From DASSWB01 sp035705495 (GTDB taxonomy: Bacteria; Bacteroidota; Bacteroidia; Flavobacteriales; Flavobacteriaceae), in the NCBI GenBank assembly GCA_035705495.1, contig DASSWB010000138.1:1-16323 (forward strand): 16,323 bases of DNA, written 5' to 3'. Each line of letters begins with the position of its first letter. The stretch's first letter is position 1. Below the pieces are notes generated by a model. That model was not told the origin of the DNA. It saw only the letters and a program-made list of their open reading frames with translations, and did no database searches. Below are positions 1 to 7,607 of the stretch, piece after piece. Position numbers and translations under genes: made by a program.

Positions 1-17
1 GATTCAAAGCCATTTTT

Positions 18-25
18 TATCTTTA
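18..25 (+). promoter_or_regulatory. Putative -7 promoter element of hutI
   Basis: TATCTTTA matches 7 of 8 positions of the Bacteroidota -7 consensus TAnnTTTG. It ends only four bases before the hutI ATG at 30, so the predicted transcription start falls on or next to the start codon (a leaderless message). The window begins too close to look for the -33 TTG. If hutI is instead co-transcribed with genes before the window, this match is fortuitous. Confidence 0.35.
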
Positions 26-29
26 CAAA

Positions 30-1265
30 ATGAAAATCCTTTTTAAGAATATACATCAACTAATACAAGTCAGGGAAAAATCCGTTGAAAAACTTTCCGG
101 AGCCGAAATGAAAGAACTTCCAATTATTGACAACGCTTGGTTGTTTGTGGAAAATGACTTGATTTCCGACTTTGGAAAAATGGAAAATCTTCCAGAAATC
201 TCAGTAGACGAAACCATTGACGCCACAGGAAAAATATTAATGCCAACTTGGGTTGACAGTCATACACATTTGGTTTATGCCGGTAATCGGGAACAGGAAT
301 TTGTAGACCGCATCAACGGACTTTCCTACGAAGAAATCGCATCGCGAGGTGGCGGCATACTGAATTCTGCAAAGAAACTTCAGGAAACCAGTGAAGCTGA
401 TTTGTATGAGCAATCCGCAAAACGTTTGCAGGAGGTTATGAAAATGGGAACCGGTGCAATCGAAATAAAATCCGGTTACGGATTGACCACCGAAGCAGAA
501 TTGAAAATGCTACGTGTGATTAAAAAACTAAAACAAAATTTTGAACTTCCCATTAAAGCCACCTTCTTAGGTGCACACGCTGTTCCAAAGGAATTTAAAG
601 AAAATAAAAACGGCTATTTGGATTTGATTATCAATGAAATGCTACCTAAAATCGCTGAAGAAAATCTGGCCGAATTTGTGGATATCTTCTGTGAAAAAGG
701 ATATTTCACTGTTGAAGACACGGAAAAATTACTTTCCGCAGCAAAAAAATATAATTTGATCCCGAAGATTCACGTAAATCAATTCAATTCCATTGGTGGT
801 ATAAAAACCGGTGTTGAATATGGCGCGCTTTCCGTGGATCATTTGGAAGTAATGGATTCTGAAGATTTTCAGCATTTAAAAAACACGAAAACAATGCCCG
901 TGGCACTTCCCTCCTGCTCACTTTTTCTGAGCATCCCATATACGCCGGCACGTGAAATGATAGAAGCTGGTTTACCACTCGCACTGGCAACCGATTATAA
1001 TCCGGGGAGCACACCCAGCGGGAATATGAATCTGGTGGTTTCACTCGCCTGTATCAAAATGAAAATGACACCCGAAGAAGCAATCAATGCTGCCACGATA
1101 AACGCCGCTTATGCAATGGGACTGAGCCATTCTCACGGAAGCATCACCAAAGGAAAAGCAGCCAATTTAATTCTGACAGAAGCGATTCCTTCCTTCGGAT
1201 TTCTTCCTTATTCTTTTGGCGCCAATCACATAGAATCGGTTTTTATAAACGGAAAAAAAATCTAA
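30..1265 (+). CDS. hutI: Imidazolonepropionase HutI
   Basis: This enzyme hydrolyses 4-imidazolone-5-propionate to N-formimidoyl-L-glutamate, the third step of cytosolic histidine degradation. The 411-residue protein has the usual length and the metal-dependent amidohydrolase layout: an N-terminal beta-sandwich strand region, then H78-x-H80 in DSHTH, a GAHAVP segment at 181-186, H248 in KIHVNQF, H271 in DHLEV and D322 in ATDYNPGS. These are the zinc ligands and catalytic residues expected of HutI. One oddity is Q251 in HVNQF, where the Bacillus-type enzyme has Glu in H-x-D-E. The ATG at 30 gives a start (MKILFKNI) typical of flavobacterial homologues. The stop codon shares one base with the hutG start, so the two are almost certainly one operon. 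hutH and hutU are not in the window. Confidence 0.95.
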   Translation: MKILFKNIHQLIQVREKSVEKLSGAEMKELPIIDNAWLFVENDLISDFGKMENLPEISVDETIDATGKILMPTWVDSHTHLVYAGNREQEFVDRINGLSYEEIASRGGGILNSAKKLQETSEADLYEQSAKRLQEVMKMGTGAIEIKSGYGLTTEAELKMLRVIKKLKQNFELPIKATFLGAHAVPKEFKENKNGYLDLIINEMLPKIAEENLAEFVDIFCEKGYFTVEDTEKLLSAAKKYNLIPKIHVNQFNSIGGIKTGVEYGALSVDHLEVMDSEDFQHLKNTKTMPVALPSCSLFLSIPYTPAREMIEAGLPLALATDYNPGSTPSGNMNLVVSLACIKMKMTPEEAINAATINAAYAMGLSHSHGSITKGKAANLILTEAIPSFGFLPYSFGANHIESVFINGKKI

Positions 1266-2245
1266 TGCCAAAACTGAAATTTTACAATTCAGCGCAAATT
1301 CTAAAACTTACTTCGTTGCGTTCGGGAGAAACAAAAGCAGGTGAAAAATTCAGTTTTGTTTCCAGTCTTGATGAATTAAAAAATTGTAGTGCCCAATTCG
1401 TTCTGTTCGGGATTCCCGAGGATATTGGTGTCCGCGCGAATTATGGAAAACCGGGTACTTCAAATGCTTGGAGTTCATTTTTAGCTGCTTTCGTCAATAT
1501 TCAGCAGAACCGGTTTTTTGATTTTGAAAATCTGATTTTATTGGGAGAAATAAATTGTTCCGAAGAAATGCAAAGAGCTTCCAATTTGGATTTTTCCGAT
1601 CCGAATTACGCTGTGAAAATGGGCGAATTGGTCGAAAAAATTGATGAAGTAGTAGCCGAAACAGTGAAAACAATTATTTCCGCAGGAAAAATACCCATCA
1701 TTATTGGCGGCGGACATAATAATGCATTCGGCAATCTAAAAGGTGCTTCAGAAGCATTTTCAACCACAGTTAATGTTATCAATATTGATGCGCATACCGA
1801 TTTACGTCAGCTGGAACACCGTCATAGCGGCAACGGATTCAGTTATGCGCGTGAAAAAGCATTTCTGAAAAAATATGCTGTTTTCGGACTTCACGAAAAT
1901 TACACGCCCCAATATATTTTTGATAAAATGAATGCATTGGACGATTTGAAATTTACGCTTCTGGACGACTTTTTACTTTCCGAAAAAACATCAGCATTTC
2001 AAGAAACCATCAATTTTGTGAATTCAGAAAAATTCGGACTCGAAATAGATTGCGATGCAATTTCCGGGTTTCCAAGCAGTGCGGTTTCTCCAAGTGGATT
2101 GCTTTTTGAGGAAGTCCGTGGTTTTATCAAAATGGCTTCGAAGGAAGAAAATTGCGCTTATCTCCATATTTGTGAAGCAGTTGCAACTGATTTTTTCCCA
2201 ACTGGAAAAGCAATCGGTTTCATGGTTACTGATTTTTTAAAATAA
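1265..2245 (+). CDS. hutG: Formimidoylglutamase HutG (arginase/ureohydrolase family)
   Basis: It is predicted to hydrolyse N-formimidoyl-L-glutamate to glutamate plus formamide, the last step after HutI. The 326-residue protein shows the two-manganese ureohydrolase motifs: GGGHNN (H151), NIDAHTDLR (D175, H177, D179) and LEIDCDAI (D262, D264). The first motif reads GGGHNN rather than the GGDHS of arginase and agmatinase, a form I associate with Bacteroidota formimidoylglutamases. The ATG overlaps the hutI stop codon by one base (TAATG), which points to translational coupling and gives strong context for the assignment over arginase or agmatinase. A hairpin terminator follows directly after the stop. 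Confidence 0.9.
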   Translation: MPKLKFYNSAQILKLTSLRSGETKAGEKFSFVSSLDELKNCSAQFVLFGIPEDIGVRANYGKPGTSNAWSSFLAAFVNIQQNRFFDFENLILLGEINCSEEMQRASNLDFSDPNYAVKMGELVEKIDEVVAETVKTIISAGKIPIIIGGGHNNAFGNLKGASEAFSTTVNVINIDAHTDLRQLEHRHSGNGFSYAREKAFLKKYAVFGLHENYTPQYIFDKMNALDDLKFTLLDDFLLSEKTSAFQETINFVNSEKFGLEIDCDAISGFPSSAVSPSGLLFEEVRGFIKMASKEENCAYLHICEAVATDFFPTGKAIGFMVTDFLK

Positions 2246-2272
2246 AAAACCACCAGAATCTGGTGGTTTTTA
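2244..2272. terminator. Bidirectional rho-independent terminator between hutG and ndk
   Basis: The arms AACCACCAG and CTGGTGGTT form a perfect 9-bp stem with a three-base AAT loop (2248-2268). An A-run lies on the left and a T-run on the right, so it can end transcription from both sides. It sits between the convergent hutG stop (2245) and ndk stop (2294). Confidence 0.9.
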
Positions 2273-2293
2273 TAGTGGTTTCCTGTTCTTTTA

Positions 2294-2713
2294 TTAGAAC
2301 TGCTCTCTCCCCGAAAAATGAAAAGCAGCTTCAATTTCTGCATTCTCGTCGCTATCACTTCCGTGAACCGCATTTTCTCCAATAGAAGCAGCGTATTTTT
2401 TTCTGATGGTACCTTCCGCAGCATCAGCTGGGTTGGTGGCACCAATTAATGTACGGAAATCTTCAACCGCATTTTCTTTTTCCAAGATAGCGGCAACAAT
2501 GGGTCCGCGTGTCATATATTCCACAAGCTCTCCAAAAAATGGACGCTCTTTGTGAATTTCGTAAAAAGTTTCAGCATCTTTACGTGTCATTTGTGTAAGT
2601 TTCAAAGCAACAATTCTAAATCCTGCGGAATTGATTTGCTCTAAAATCCCTCCAATGTGTCCTTTTTCAACAGCATCGGGTTTTAACATGGTAAAAGTTC
2701 TATTTCCTGACAT
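2294..2713 (-). CDS. ndk: Nucleoside diphosphate kinase
   Basis: It transfers the terminal phosphate from ATP to other nucleoside diphosphates through a phosphohistidine intermediate, keeping NTP and dNTP pools balanced in the cytosol. From the ATG at 2713 the protein is 139 residues, the standard length, and starts MSGNRTFTMLKPDAVEKG, the classic first strand and Lys motif. The active-site block NAVHGSDSDENAEIE near the C-terminus contains the catalytic His. The reading frame is open further upstream to 2812, but that extension covers the promoter and adds unrelated residues, so the start at 2713 is preferred. The gene stands alone, convergent to hutG and divergent from the phosphoesterase operon. 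Confidence 0.95.
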   Translation of the reverse strand: MSGNRTFTMLKPDAVEKGHIGGILEQINSAGFRIVALKLTQMTRKDAETFYEIHKERPFFGELVEYMTRGPIVAAILEKENAVEDFRTLIGATNPADAAEGTIRKKYAASIGENAVHGSDSDENAEIEAAFHFSGREQF

Positions 2714-2739
2714 TTTTTCTCTTTTTATAAAATTTTGTG

Positions 2740-2769
2740 CAAAAGTAATCTTTTCATTTTCAATTACAA
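2740..2769 (-). promoter_or_regulatory. Promoter of ndk (TTG-N19-TACTTTTG)
   Basis: On the minus strand, TTG (2769-2767) is followed after 19 bases by TACTTTTG (2747-2740), an exact match to the Bacteroidota -33/-7 consensus TTG...TAnnTTTG. Predicted transcription starts near 2733, leaving a leader of roughly 20 bases before the ndk ATG. This is the best promoter in the window. Confidence 0.75.
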
Positions 2770-2832
2770 GAAAATATCTTTCTTGAATCAAAAGAATGAG
2801 ATTCCGAAGCAAAACTCAATTCAAAAAAATTG

Positions 2833-2840
2833 TAAGTTTG
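2833..2840 (+). promoter_or_regulatory. Putative -7 element of the DHH-gldI-PPIase operon
   Basis: TAAGTTTG matches the TAnnTTTG consensus exactly and ends five bases before the ATG at 2846. The transcript would therefore begin at or within a base or two of the start codon. No TTG is found at the expected -33 distance, which lowers confidence. Confidence 0.5.
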
Positions 2841-2845
2841 CGTTT

Positions 2846-3868
2846 ATGACAAATGAAGATATTTCCAAGATAAAATCCTTTCTTTTTAAATCAAAAAATG
2901 TGGTTATTGTTCCGCATAAAGGACCCGATGGCGATGCAATTGGTTCTTCTTTGGCCATTTTTCATTTGTTGAAAAATGAAGGAATCAACACCACGGTTAT
3001 TTCGCCAAATGAATTTCCCGATTTTCTGAAATGGATGCCCGGAAGTGAAGAGATTTTGATTTACGAAAAAAATGAATCCGAAGCCGACACAATCATCAGT
3101 ACCGCGGATGTTGTTTTTACGCTAGATTTCAACCATTTGTCCCGTACTGGAATTATGGAGCCTGTTTTAAAACGAGCCACTTCCACCGCGAAATTTATTT
3201 TAATAGATCATCACGAGCAACCGGACGATTACGCACATTTTATGTACAGTGATGTTTCGATTTGCTCAACTTGTCAAATGGTTTTTCAGTTTTTTGACAA
3301 AATGGATTTGGCTGAAAAAATCACTCCCGAAATGGCGACATGTATTTACACTGGTATCATGACCGATACTGGTTCTTTTAAATACAGATCCACCACAGGC
3401 GAAACCCACCACATTATTGCCCAATTAATTGAAAAAGGTGCTGACAATACGACGATTCACGAAAATATTTACGACACAAATTCCTATGAAAGATTGCAAT
3501 TATTGGGTCGGACATTAAGCAATTTAAAAGTCATAAATGAGTTGAACGTTGCTTATACCACCTTGACTCAGGAAGAGCTCAATCAATTCAATTTTAAGAA
3601 AGGCGATACGGAAGGTTTCGTGAATTACGGATTATCATTGGAAGGAATAATTTTTGCCGCTATATTTATTGAAAATGAATCGGAGGGAATTGTGAAAATT
3701 TCATTCAGGTCAAAAGGGGATTTTTCGGTGAACGATTTTGCGAGAAATCATTTTGACGGTGGCGGACATATAAACGCGGCTGGAGGTAAAAGTCAGTTGA
3801 ACATGCAGCAAACGTTGGAAAAATTTATATCACTTCTACCACAATATCAAGAAGAACTTATAAAATGA
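2846..3868 (+). CDS. DHH/DHHA1 family phosphoesterase (NrnA-like oligoribonuclease/pAp phosphatase)
   Basis: The 340-residue protein belongs to the bifunctional oligoribonuclease/pAp phosphatase family, which degrades very short RNA or linear dinucleotides (such as pApA or pGpG) and 3'-phosphoadenosine 5'-phosphate. Visible metal-binding motifs are H24 with GPDGDAIGS (D28, D30), LDFNH (D94), the DHH signature at 121-123 and TDTG (D174). The C-terminal DHHA1 substrate-binding domain carries FDGGGHINAAGG (GGGH, 305-308). The frame is open back to 2735, but the ATG at 2846 is chosen because MTNEDISKIK starts the domain directly and follows a -7 box. The stop overlaps the gldI start as ATGA, so it is probably coupled with two downstream periplasmic or outer-membrane folding factors. 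No functional link to them is obvious. Confidence 0.9.
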   Translation: MTNEDISKIKSFLFKSKNVVIVPHKGPDGDAIGSSLAIFHLLKNEGINTTVISPNEFPDFLKWMPGSEEILIYEKNESEADTIISTADVVFTLDFNHLSRTGIMEPVLKRATSTAKFILIDHHEQPDDYAHFMYSDVSICSTCQMVFQFFDKMDLAEKITPEMATCIYTGIMTDTGSFKYRSTTGETHHIIAQLIEKGADNTTIHENIYDTNSYERLQLLGRTLSNLKVINELNVAYTTLTQEELNQFNFKKGDTEGFVNYGLSLEGIIFAAIFIENESEGIVKISFRSKGDFSVNDFARNHFDGGGHINAAGGKSQLNMQQTLEKFISLLPQYQEELIK

Positions 3869-4437
3869 AGAAAATAATTTTTACACTGATTGCAGCGATC
3901 ACATTGGTTGCATGCAAATTTGGAGATCAAGAAGCCAGACGTCCGGTTTCGCAAAAATCGGGTTCGTTTATCGATGAATCGATTGAAATGAACAAACAAT
4001 TGGTTGCCGAGGAAGAAGAAATCATCAAAAAAATCATTGAAAAAGATTCGACTGAAGAATATCACGCTTCCAACGGCGGATTTTGGTATTATTATCAGGA
4101 ACAGGATACTTCAGCAACCAAAACACCTAAATTTGGCGATACCGTGATTTTCGATTATGATATTACCACACTTGACGATCAAGTAATCTATTCCGAAGAA
4201 GAATTATCTACACGAACTTATGTAATGGATAAAGAGGATATTTTCAGCGGACTTCGGGAAGGGTTGAAAATTATGAAAGAAGGTGAAACCGTCACATTCT
4301 TGTTCCCATCGCACAAAGCCTTCGGATTTTATGGCGACAAAGGAAAAATAGGAACCAATATTCCAATAAAATCCACAGTAACTTTAATCGATATTAAATC
4401 AGAAACCAATCAAGACTCTCTAAATACAAAACAATGA
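3865..4437 (+). CDS. gldI: Gliding motility lipoprotein GldI (FKBP-type peptidyl-prolyl isomerase)
   Basis: GldI is an FKBP-like lipoprotein needed for gliding in Flavobacterium johnsoniae and thought to help fold Gld or secretion (type IX) components in the cell envelope. The 190-residue protein has a lipoprotein signal (MKKIIF...LVAC, lipid-modified Cys17), a Glu/Lys-rich probable helix around 35-62, and an FKBP domain at about 88-178. That domain includes FGDTVIFDYDI, the loop FSGLREGLKIMKEGETVTFLFPSHKAFGF and a closing strand STVTLIDI. The usual FDS/T-type active-site segment is degenerate (QVIYSEEEL), as expected for GldI, so isomerase activity is uncertain. It overlaps both neighbours through ATGA. 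The presence of gldI alone does not prove that the organism glides. Confidence 0.9.
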   Translation: MKKIIFTLIAAITLVACKFGDQEARRPVSQKSGSFIDESIEMNKQLVAEEEEIIKKIIEKDSTEEYHASNGGFWYYYQEQDTSATKTPKFGDTVIFDYDITTLDDQVIYSEEELSTRTYVMDKEDIFSGLREGLKIMKEGETVTFLFPSHKAFGFYGDKGKIGTNIPIKSTVTLIDIKSETNQDSLNTKQ

Positions 4438-5555
4438 AAAAAATGAGCTTTTTCTTATTATGCTGCATGGTGATTTCCATGATTTCCTGTAACGAAAAAT
4501 ATCCAGATCTGGACAATGGGCTTTACGCCGAATTTGTAACAAACAAAGGAACTTTTGTCGCCGAACTTTATTACAAAGCAACACCGGTCACGGTTGGAAG
4601 CTTTGTTGCACTCGCCGAAGGAAAAATGGATCACGTGAACGAAGAATACAAAAACAAACCCTTTTACAACGGGCTCAAATTCCACCGTGTGATCAAAGAT
4701 TTTATGATTCAAGGTGGTGATCCTTTGGGAACCGGATCTGGAGATCCCGGATATAAATTTCCTGATGAAATCGTAGATTCACTTCAACACGATTCGGCCG
4801 GAATCCTTTCTATGGCGAACAGCGGCCCGAATACAAACGGAAGCCAGTTTTTTGTGACATTAAAAGAAACGCCATGGTTAAATGGAATGCACACGGTTTT
4901 TGGAAAAGTAGTGATGGGAATGGATGTTGTTGAAGCTATTGGAGCAGTTGAAACTACCAAACCTGGCGACAAACCCGTGCAGGATGTAGTTATCAATGAG
5001 CTGAACATTATTAGAAAAGGTACCGACGCAAAAGGTTTTGATGCTTCAAAAACATTTAACGAAAATCTTGAAAAAATCAAAAAAGAAAAGGAAGAACGTT
5101 TAAAAGCAGAAACGGAAGCGAAACAAGAAGCTGTTAACAAACATGCTGAAATGGAAGTCAAAGCTGAGGATTTGCGCAGCGGACTTAAAATTTTCATGAA
5201 GGAATCGGGTGATGGTGAAAAACCACAATTGGGTCAAACCGTTTTGGTCAATTACGCCGGTTATTTGAAAGATGGAACTTTATTCGATACGAATATTCCA
5301 AGTGTTGCAAAAGAAGCAGGAATTTATTCCGAAGAAAGGGAAAACGGCGGCGGATACAATCCGATGCCAGCAAAATATGGTCCAGATGCTCCTTTAATTG
5401 CAGGTTTCAAAGAAGGAATCCAACAAATGAAAGTGGGTGACAAAGCAGTTTTATTTATTCCTCCACATTTAGGTTATGGCACGAGAGGTGCCGGAAATGT
5501 AATTCCTCCAAATTCGGAATTGGTTTTCGAAATTGAATTGGTGGGCATACAATAA
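4434..5555 (+). CDS. Lipoprotein with fused cyclophilin and FKBP peptidyl-prolyl isomerase domains
   Basis: The 373-residue protein begins with a lipoprotein signal ending in MISC (Cys19), so it should sit in the envelope facing the periplasm or the outer surface. Residues about 30-193 form a cyclophilin domain with KFHRVIKDFMIQGGDP (catalytic Arg85), NSGPNTNGSQFFVTL and LNGMHTVFGKV. A charged, probably coiled helix (about 207-245, rich in Lys, Glu and Ala) links it to a C-terminal FKBP domain (about 250-373). That domain has VLVNYAGYLKDGTLFDTN, the PLIAGFKEGIQQMKVGDKA loop, PPHLGYG and a final ELVFEIELVGIQ strand. A glycine-rich insertion at about 290-316 lies after FDTN. Both catalytic cores look intact. 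Its ATG overlaps the gldI stop, which suggests joint expression with GldI as an envelope folding factor. Confidence 0.9.
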   Translation: MKKMSFFLLCCMVISMISCNEKYPDLDNGLYAEFVTNKGTFVAELYYKATPVTVGSFVALAEGKMDHVNEEYKNKPFYNGLKFHRVIKDFMIQGGDPLGTGSGDPGYKFPDEIVDSLQHDSAGILSMANSGPNTNGSQFFVTLKETPWLNGMHTVFGKVVMGMDVVEAIGAVETTKPGDKPVQDVVINELNIIRKGTDAKGFDASKTFNENLEKIKKEKEERLKAETEAKQEAVNKHAEMEVKAEDLRSGLKIFMKESGDGEKPQLGQTVLVNYAGYLKDGTLFDTNIPSVAKEAGIYSEERENGGGYNPMPAKYGPDAPLIAGFKEGIQQMKVGDKAVLFIPPHLGYGTRGAGNVIPPNSELVFEIELVGIQ

Positions 5556-5580
5556 CATATTTTTCAAATTGAAAAAAATG

Positions 5581-5610
5581 AGGTTGTCATTATGGCAACC
5601 TTATTTTTTT
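5581..5610 (+). terminator. Rho-independent terminator of the DHH-gldI-PPIase operon
   Basis: AGGTTGTC and GGCAACCT form an 8-bp stem (one T-G wobble) with a five-base loop ATTAT at 5581-5601, followed by a run of T with one interrupting A. It lies 25 bases after the PPIase stop codon. Confidence 0.85.
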
Positions 5611-5646
5611 GTTGAATATTGAAATAGAAAGGATACAATTTAATAC

Positions 5647-5676
5647 TTCGGAATCGATTATTTCTAGGTATTTTTG
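5647..5676 (+). promoter_or_regulatory. Putative promoter of the ABC-F gene
   Basis: TATTTTTG at 5669-5676 matches TAnnTTTG exactly. At the right distance (19 bases) upstream there is TTC at 5647-5649 rather than the usual TTG. Predicted transcription start is near 5682, a few bases before the GTG at 5689, which argues against using the in-frame TTG at 5674 that lies inside the -7 box. Confidence 0.5.
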
Positions 5677-5688
5677 CAAAAAAAGTCA

Positions 5689-7551
5689 GTGAATTATTTA
5701 TCTGTTGAAAATGTTAGTAAATCCTTCGGTGAAAGGGTGCTGTTTGAGGATTTGTCCTTCGGATTGAACGAAGGCGACAAAGTGGGATTTGTTGCAAAGA
5801 ATGGAACAGGTAAAACTTCTCTGCTGAATATTTTAGCAGGAACCGATGCGCCCGATTCCGGACAAGTGGTTTACAGAAAAGAAATCAAAACCGCTTTTTT
5901 ATCCCAAGAACCAAATCTTGATCCTGAACTTACGATTGAGGAAACCATTTTTGCTTCGGATAATGAAATTCTTCGGATTATTTCCAAATATGAAAAAGCT
6001 TTGGAAAATCCGGACGATTCCGAAGCCTATCAAAAAGCATTCGAATTGATGGATGCGCACCAAGCTTGGGATTTTGAAACCCAATACAAGCAAATCCTGT
6101 TCAAGTTAAAACTGGACGACCTACATTTAAAAGTAAAGACCCTTTCTGGAGGACAAAAAAAACGACTTGCACTCGCTTCCCTTCTACTCAATAAGCCGGA
6201 TTTGTTAATCTTGGATGAACCTACAAACCATTTGGATCTGGACATGATCGAGTGGTTGGAGGAATTTTTCAAAAAAGAAAAATTCACGCTTTTCATGGTG
6301 ACACACGATCGATATTTCCTAGAACGTGTTTGTAATGAAATTGTGGAACTGGAAGAAGGACAATTGTATTCCTACAAAGGAAATTACTCCTATTATCTGG
6401 ATAAAAAAGAAGCTCGAATTGCTTTTGAAGACACGAATACAAACAAAGCAAAGCAGCTTTTCAAAAAGGAATTGGATTGGATGCGCAAGCAACCGAAGGC
6501 GCGGACCACAAAATCAAAATCCAGGATCAGTGATTTTTCTGAAATTAAAGAAAAAGCACAAAAACGAAGAAATGATCACCAAGTCCAGTTGGAGCTTAAT
6601 ATGGAACGGTTGGGGACGAAAATCGTGGAACTTCACAATATCTCAAAAAGCTTCGGCGACAAAAAATTATTGGAGAAGTTCAATTATAATTTTCAGCGTG
6701 GAGAGCGGATTGGGATTATTGGCGAGAACGGCACTGGAAAATCGACCTTTCTTAATATTCTCACGGGAACGCTACAACCGGATTCGGGAAAAATTACGGT
6801 TGGTGAAACTATAAAATTCGGTTACTACACGCAACGCGGATTGGATATAAAGGAAGACCAAAAAGTAATTGATGTTATTCGCGAGTTTGGAGAATACATT
6901 CCGCTGAAAAAAGGTAAACAAATCTCAGCACAACAACTTTTGGAACGGTTTTTATTCGACAGGAAAAAACAGTATGATTTTGTGGCGAAACTGAGTGGTG
7001 GTGAGAGAAAACGACTTTACCTATGTACGGTTTTAATTCAGAATCCCAATTTCTTGATTTTGGATGAACCCACAAATGACCTTGATATTGTTACCTTGAA
7101 TGTCTTGGAGCAATTTTTACTGGATTTTCCGGGTTGTTTGGTCGTGGTTTCGCATGATCGGTATTTCATGGACAAGATTGTGGACCATCTTTTTGTTTTC
7201 AAAAAAAATGCAGAAATACAGGATTTCCCCGGAAATTATTCAGATTACCGCGCATACGAAGAAAGTGAGGAAGAAACGCCGTCAAAACCTGCAAATACAT
7301 CAGAAAAGAAAAACTGGAAAAAAACAGATTCAGGCAGTAGTTTGAGTTATAATGAACAGAAGGAATTTTCCAAAATTGAAAAACAAATTGCCAATTTGGA
7401 AAGTGAAAAAGAAAAGCTGCAGCAAAGGTTTCTGGAACCTTTGTCACCAGAAGAAATCAAGGAAAATTCGATTAAGCTTCAGGAATTACAGGATGAAATT
7501 GATTTAAAAACCGAACGTTGGTTTGAACTTTCCGCAAAAATGGAGGACTGA
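5689..7551 (+). CDS. ABC-F family ATPase, Uup-like
   Basis: ABC-F proteins are soluble ATPases with two nucleotide-binding domains and no membrane segments; they act on the ribosome, and Uup also has a DNA-binding C-terminal coiled coil linked to transposon excision and ribosome quality control. From the GTG at 5689 the protein is 620 residues. Domain 1 has Walker A AKNGTGKTS (36-44), signature LSGGQ (152-156) and Walker B LLILDEPTNHLD (from 172). A charged linker follows at about 245-305 (KQLFKKELDWMRKQPKAR). Domain 2 has Walker A GENGTGKST (345-353), LSGGE (435-439) and FLILDEPTNDLD (from 455). The last 70 residues form a predicted coiled coil (KIEKQIANLESEKEKLQQR), as in Uup. The start is GTG because the only upstream in-frame start, TTG at 5674, falls in the promoter. 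It is probably monocistronic. The exact substrate is unknown. Confidence 0.9.
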   Translation: MNYLSVENVSKSFGERVLFEDLSFGLNEGDKVGFVAKNGTGKTSLLNILAGTDAPDSGQVVYRKEIKTAFLSQEPNLDPELTIEETIFASDNEILRIISKYEKALENPDDSEAYQKAFELMDAHQAWDFETQYKQILFKLKLDDLHLKVKTLSGGQKKRLALASLLLNKPDLLILDEPTNHLDLDMIEWLEEFFKKEKFTLFMVTHDRYFLERVCNEIVELEEGQLYSYKGNYSYYLDKKEARIAFEDTNTNKAKQLFKKELDWMRKQPKARTTKSKSRISDFSEIKEKAQKRRNDHQVQLELNMERLGTKIVELHNISKSFGDKKLLEKFNYNFQRGERIGIIGENGTGKSTFLNILTGTLQPDSGKITVGETIKFGYYTQRGLDIKEDQKVIDVIREFGEYIPLKKGKQISAQQLLERFLFDRKKQYDFVAKLSGGERKRLYLCTVLIQNPNFLILDEPTNDLDIVTLNVLEQFLLDFPGCLVVVSHDRYFMDKIVDHLFVFKKNAEIQDFPGNYSDYRAYEESEEETPSKPANTSEKKNWKKTDSGSSLSYNEQKEFSKIEKQIANLESEKEKLQQRFLEPLSPEEIKENSIKLQELQDEIDLKTERWFELSAKMED

Positions 7552-7588
7552 TTCAAATCAACTACCTTGATACGAACATTCCAAGTAT

Positions 7589-7606
7589 CAAATTCCAAAA
7601 AGGAAA
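7589..7606. repeat. Direct repeat copy 1, CAAATTCCAAAAAGGAAA
   Basis: This is identical over 18 bases to the copy at 7843-7860. The core TTCC-AAAAA-GGAA is a small inverted repeat. If the MITE-like element and one target duplication are removed, the two copies become adjacent repeats with a 21-base period. Confidence 0.75.
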
Positions 7607-7607
7607 T

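Noticed and set aside
2801..2814. ATTCCGAAGCAAAA occurs exactly here and at 12148-12161, both in spacers upstream of promoters.
   Set aside because: A 14-base match somewhere in 16 kb of AT-rich sequence is expected about once by chance, and the distances to the -7 boxes differ (about 19 and 52 bases).
7569..7586. GATACGAACATTCCAAGT resembles a stretch in the FKBP domain coding region near 5286 (17 of 18 bases), as if a fragment had been copied.
   Set aside because: The similarity fades within a few bases on both sides, and one such match is not surprising for this composition. No wider duplication is seen.
7567..7591. Hairpin TTGATAC...GTATCAA after the ABC-F gene as a terminator.
   Set aside because: It has an 11-base loop and is followed by mixed A-rich sequence instead of a T-run. 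A regulatory or repeat role cannot be shown.
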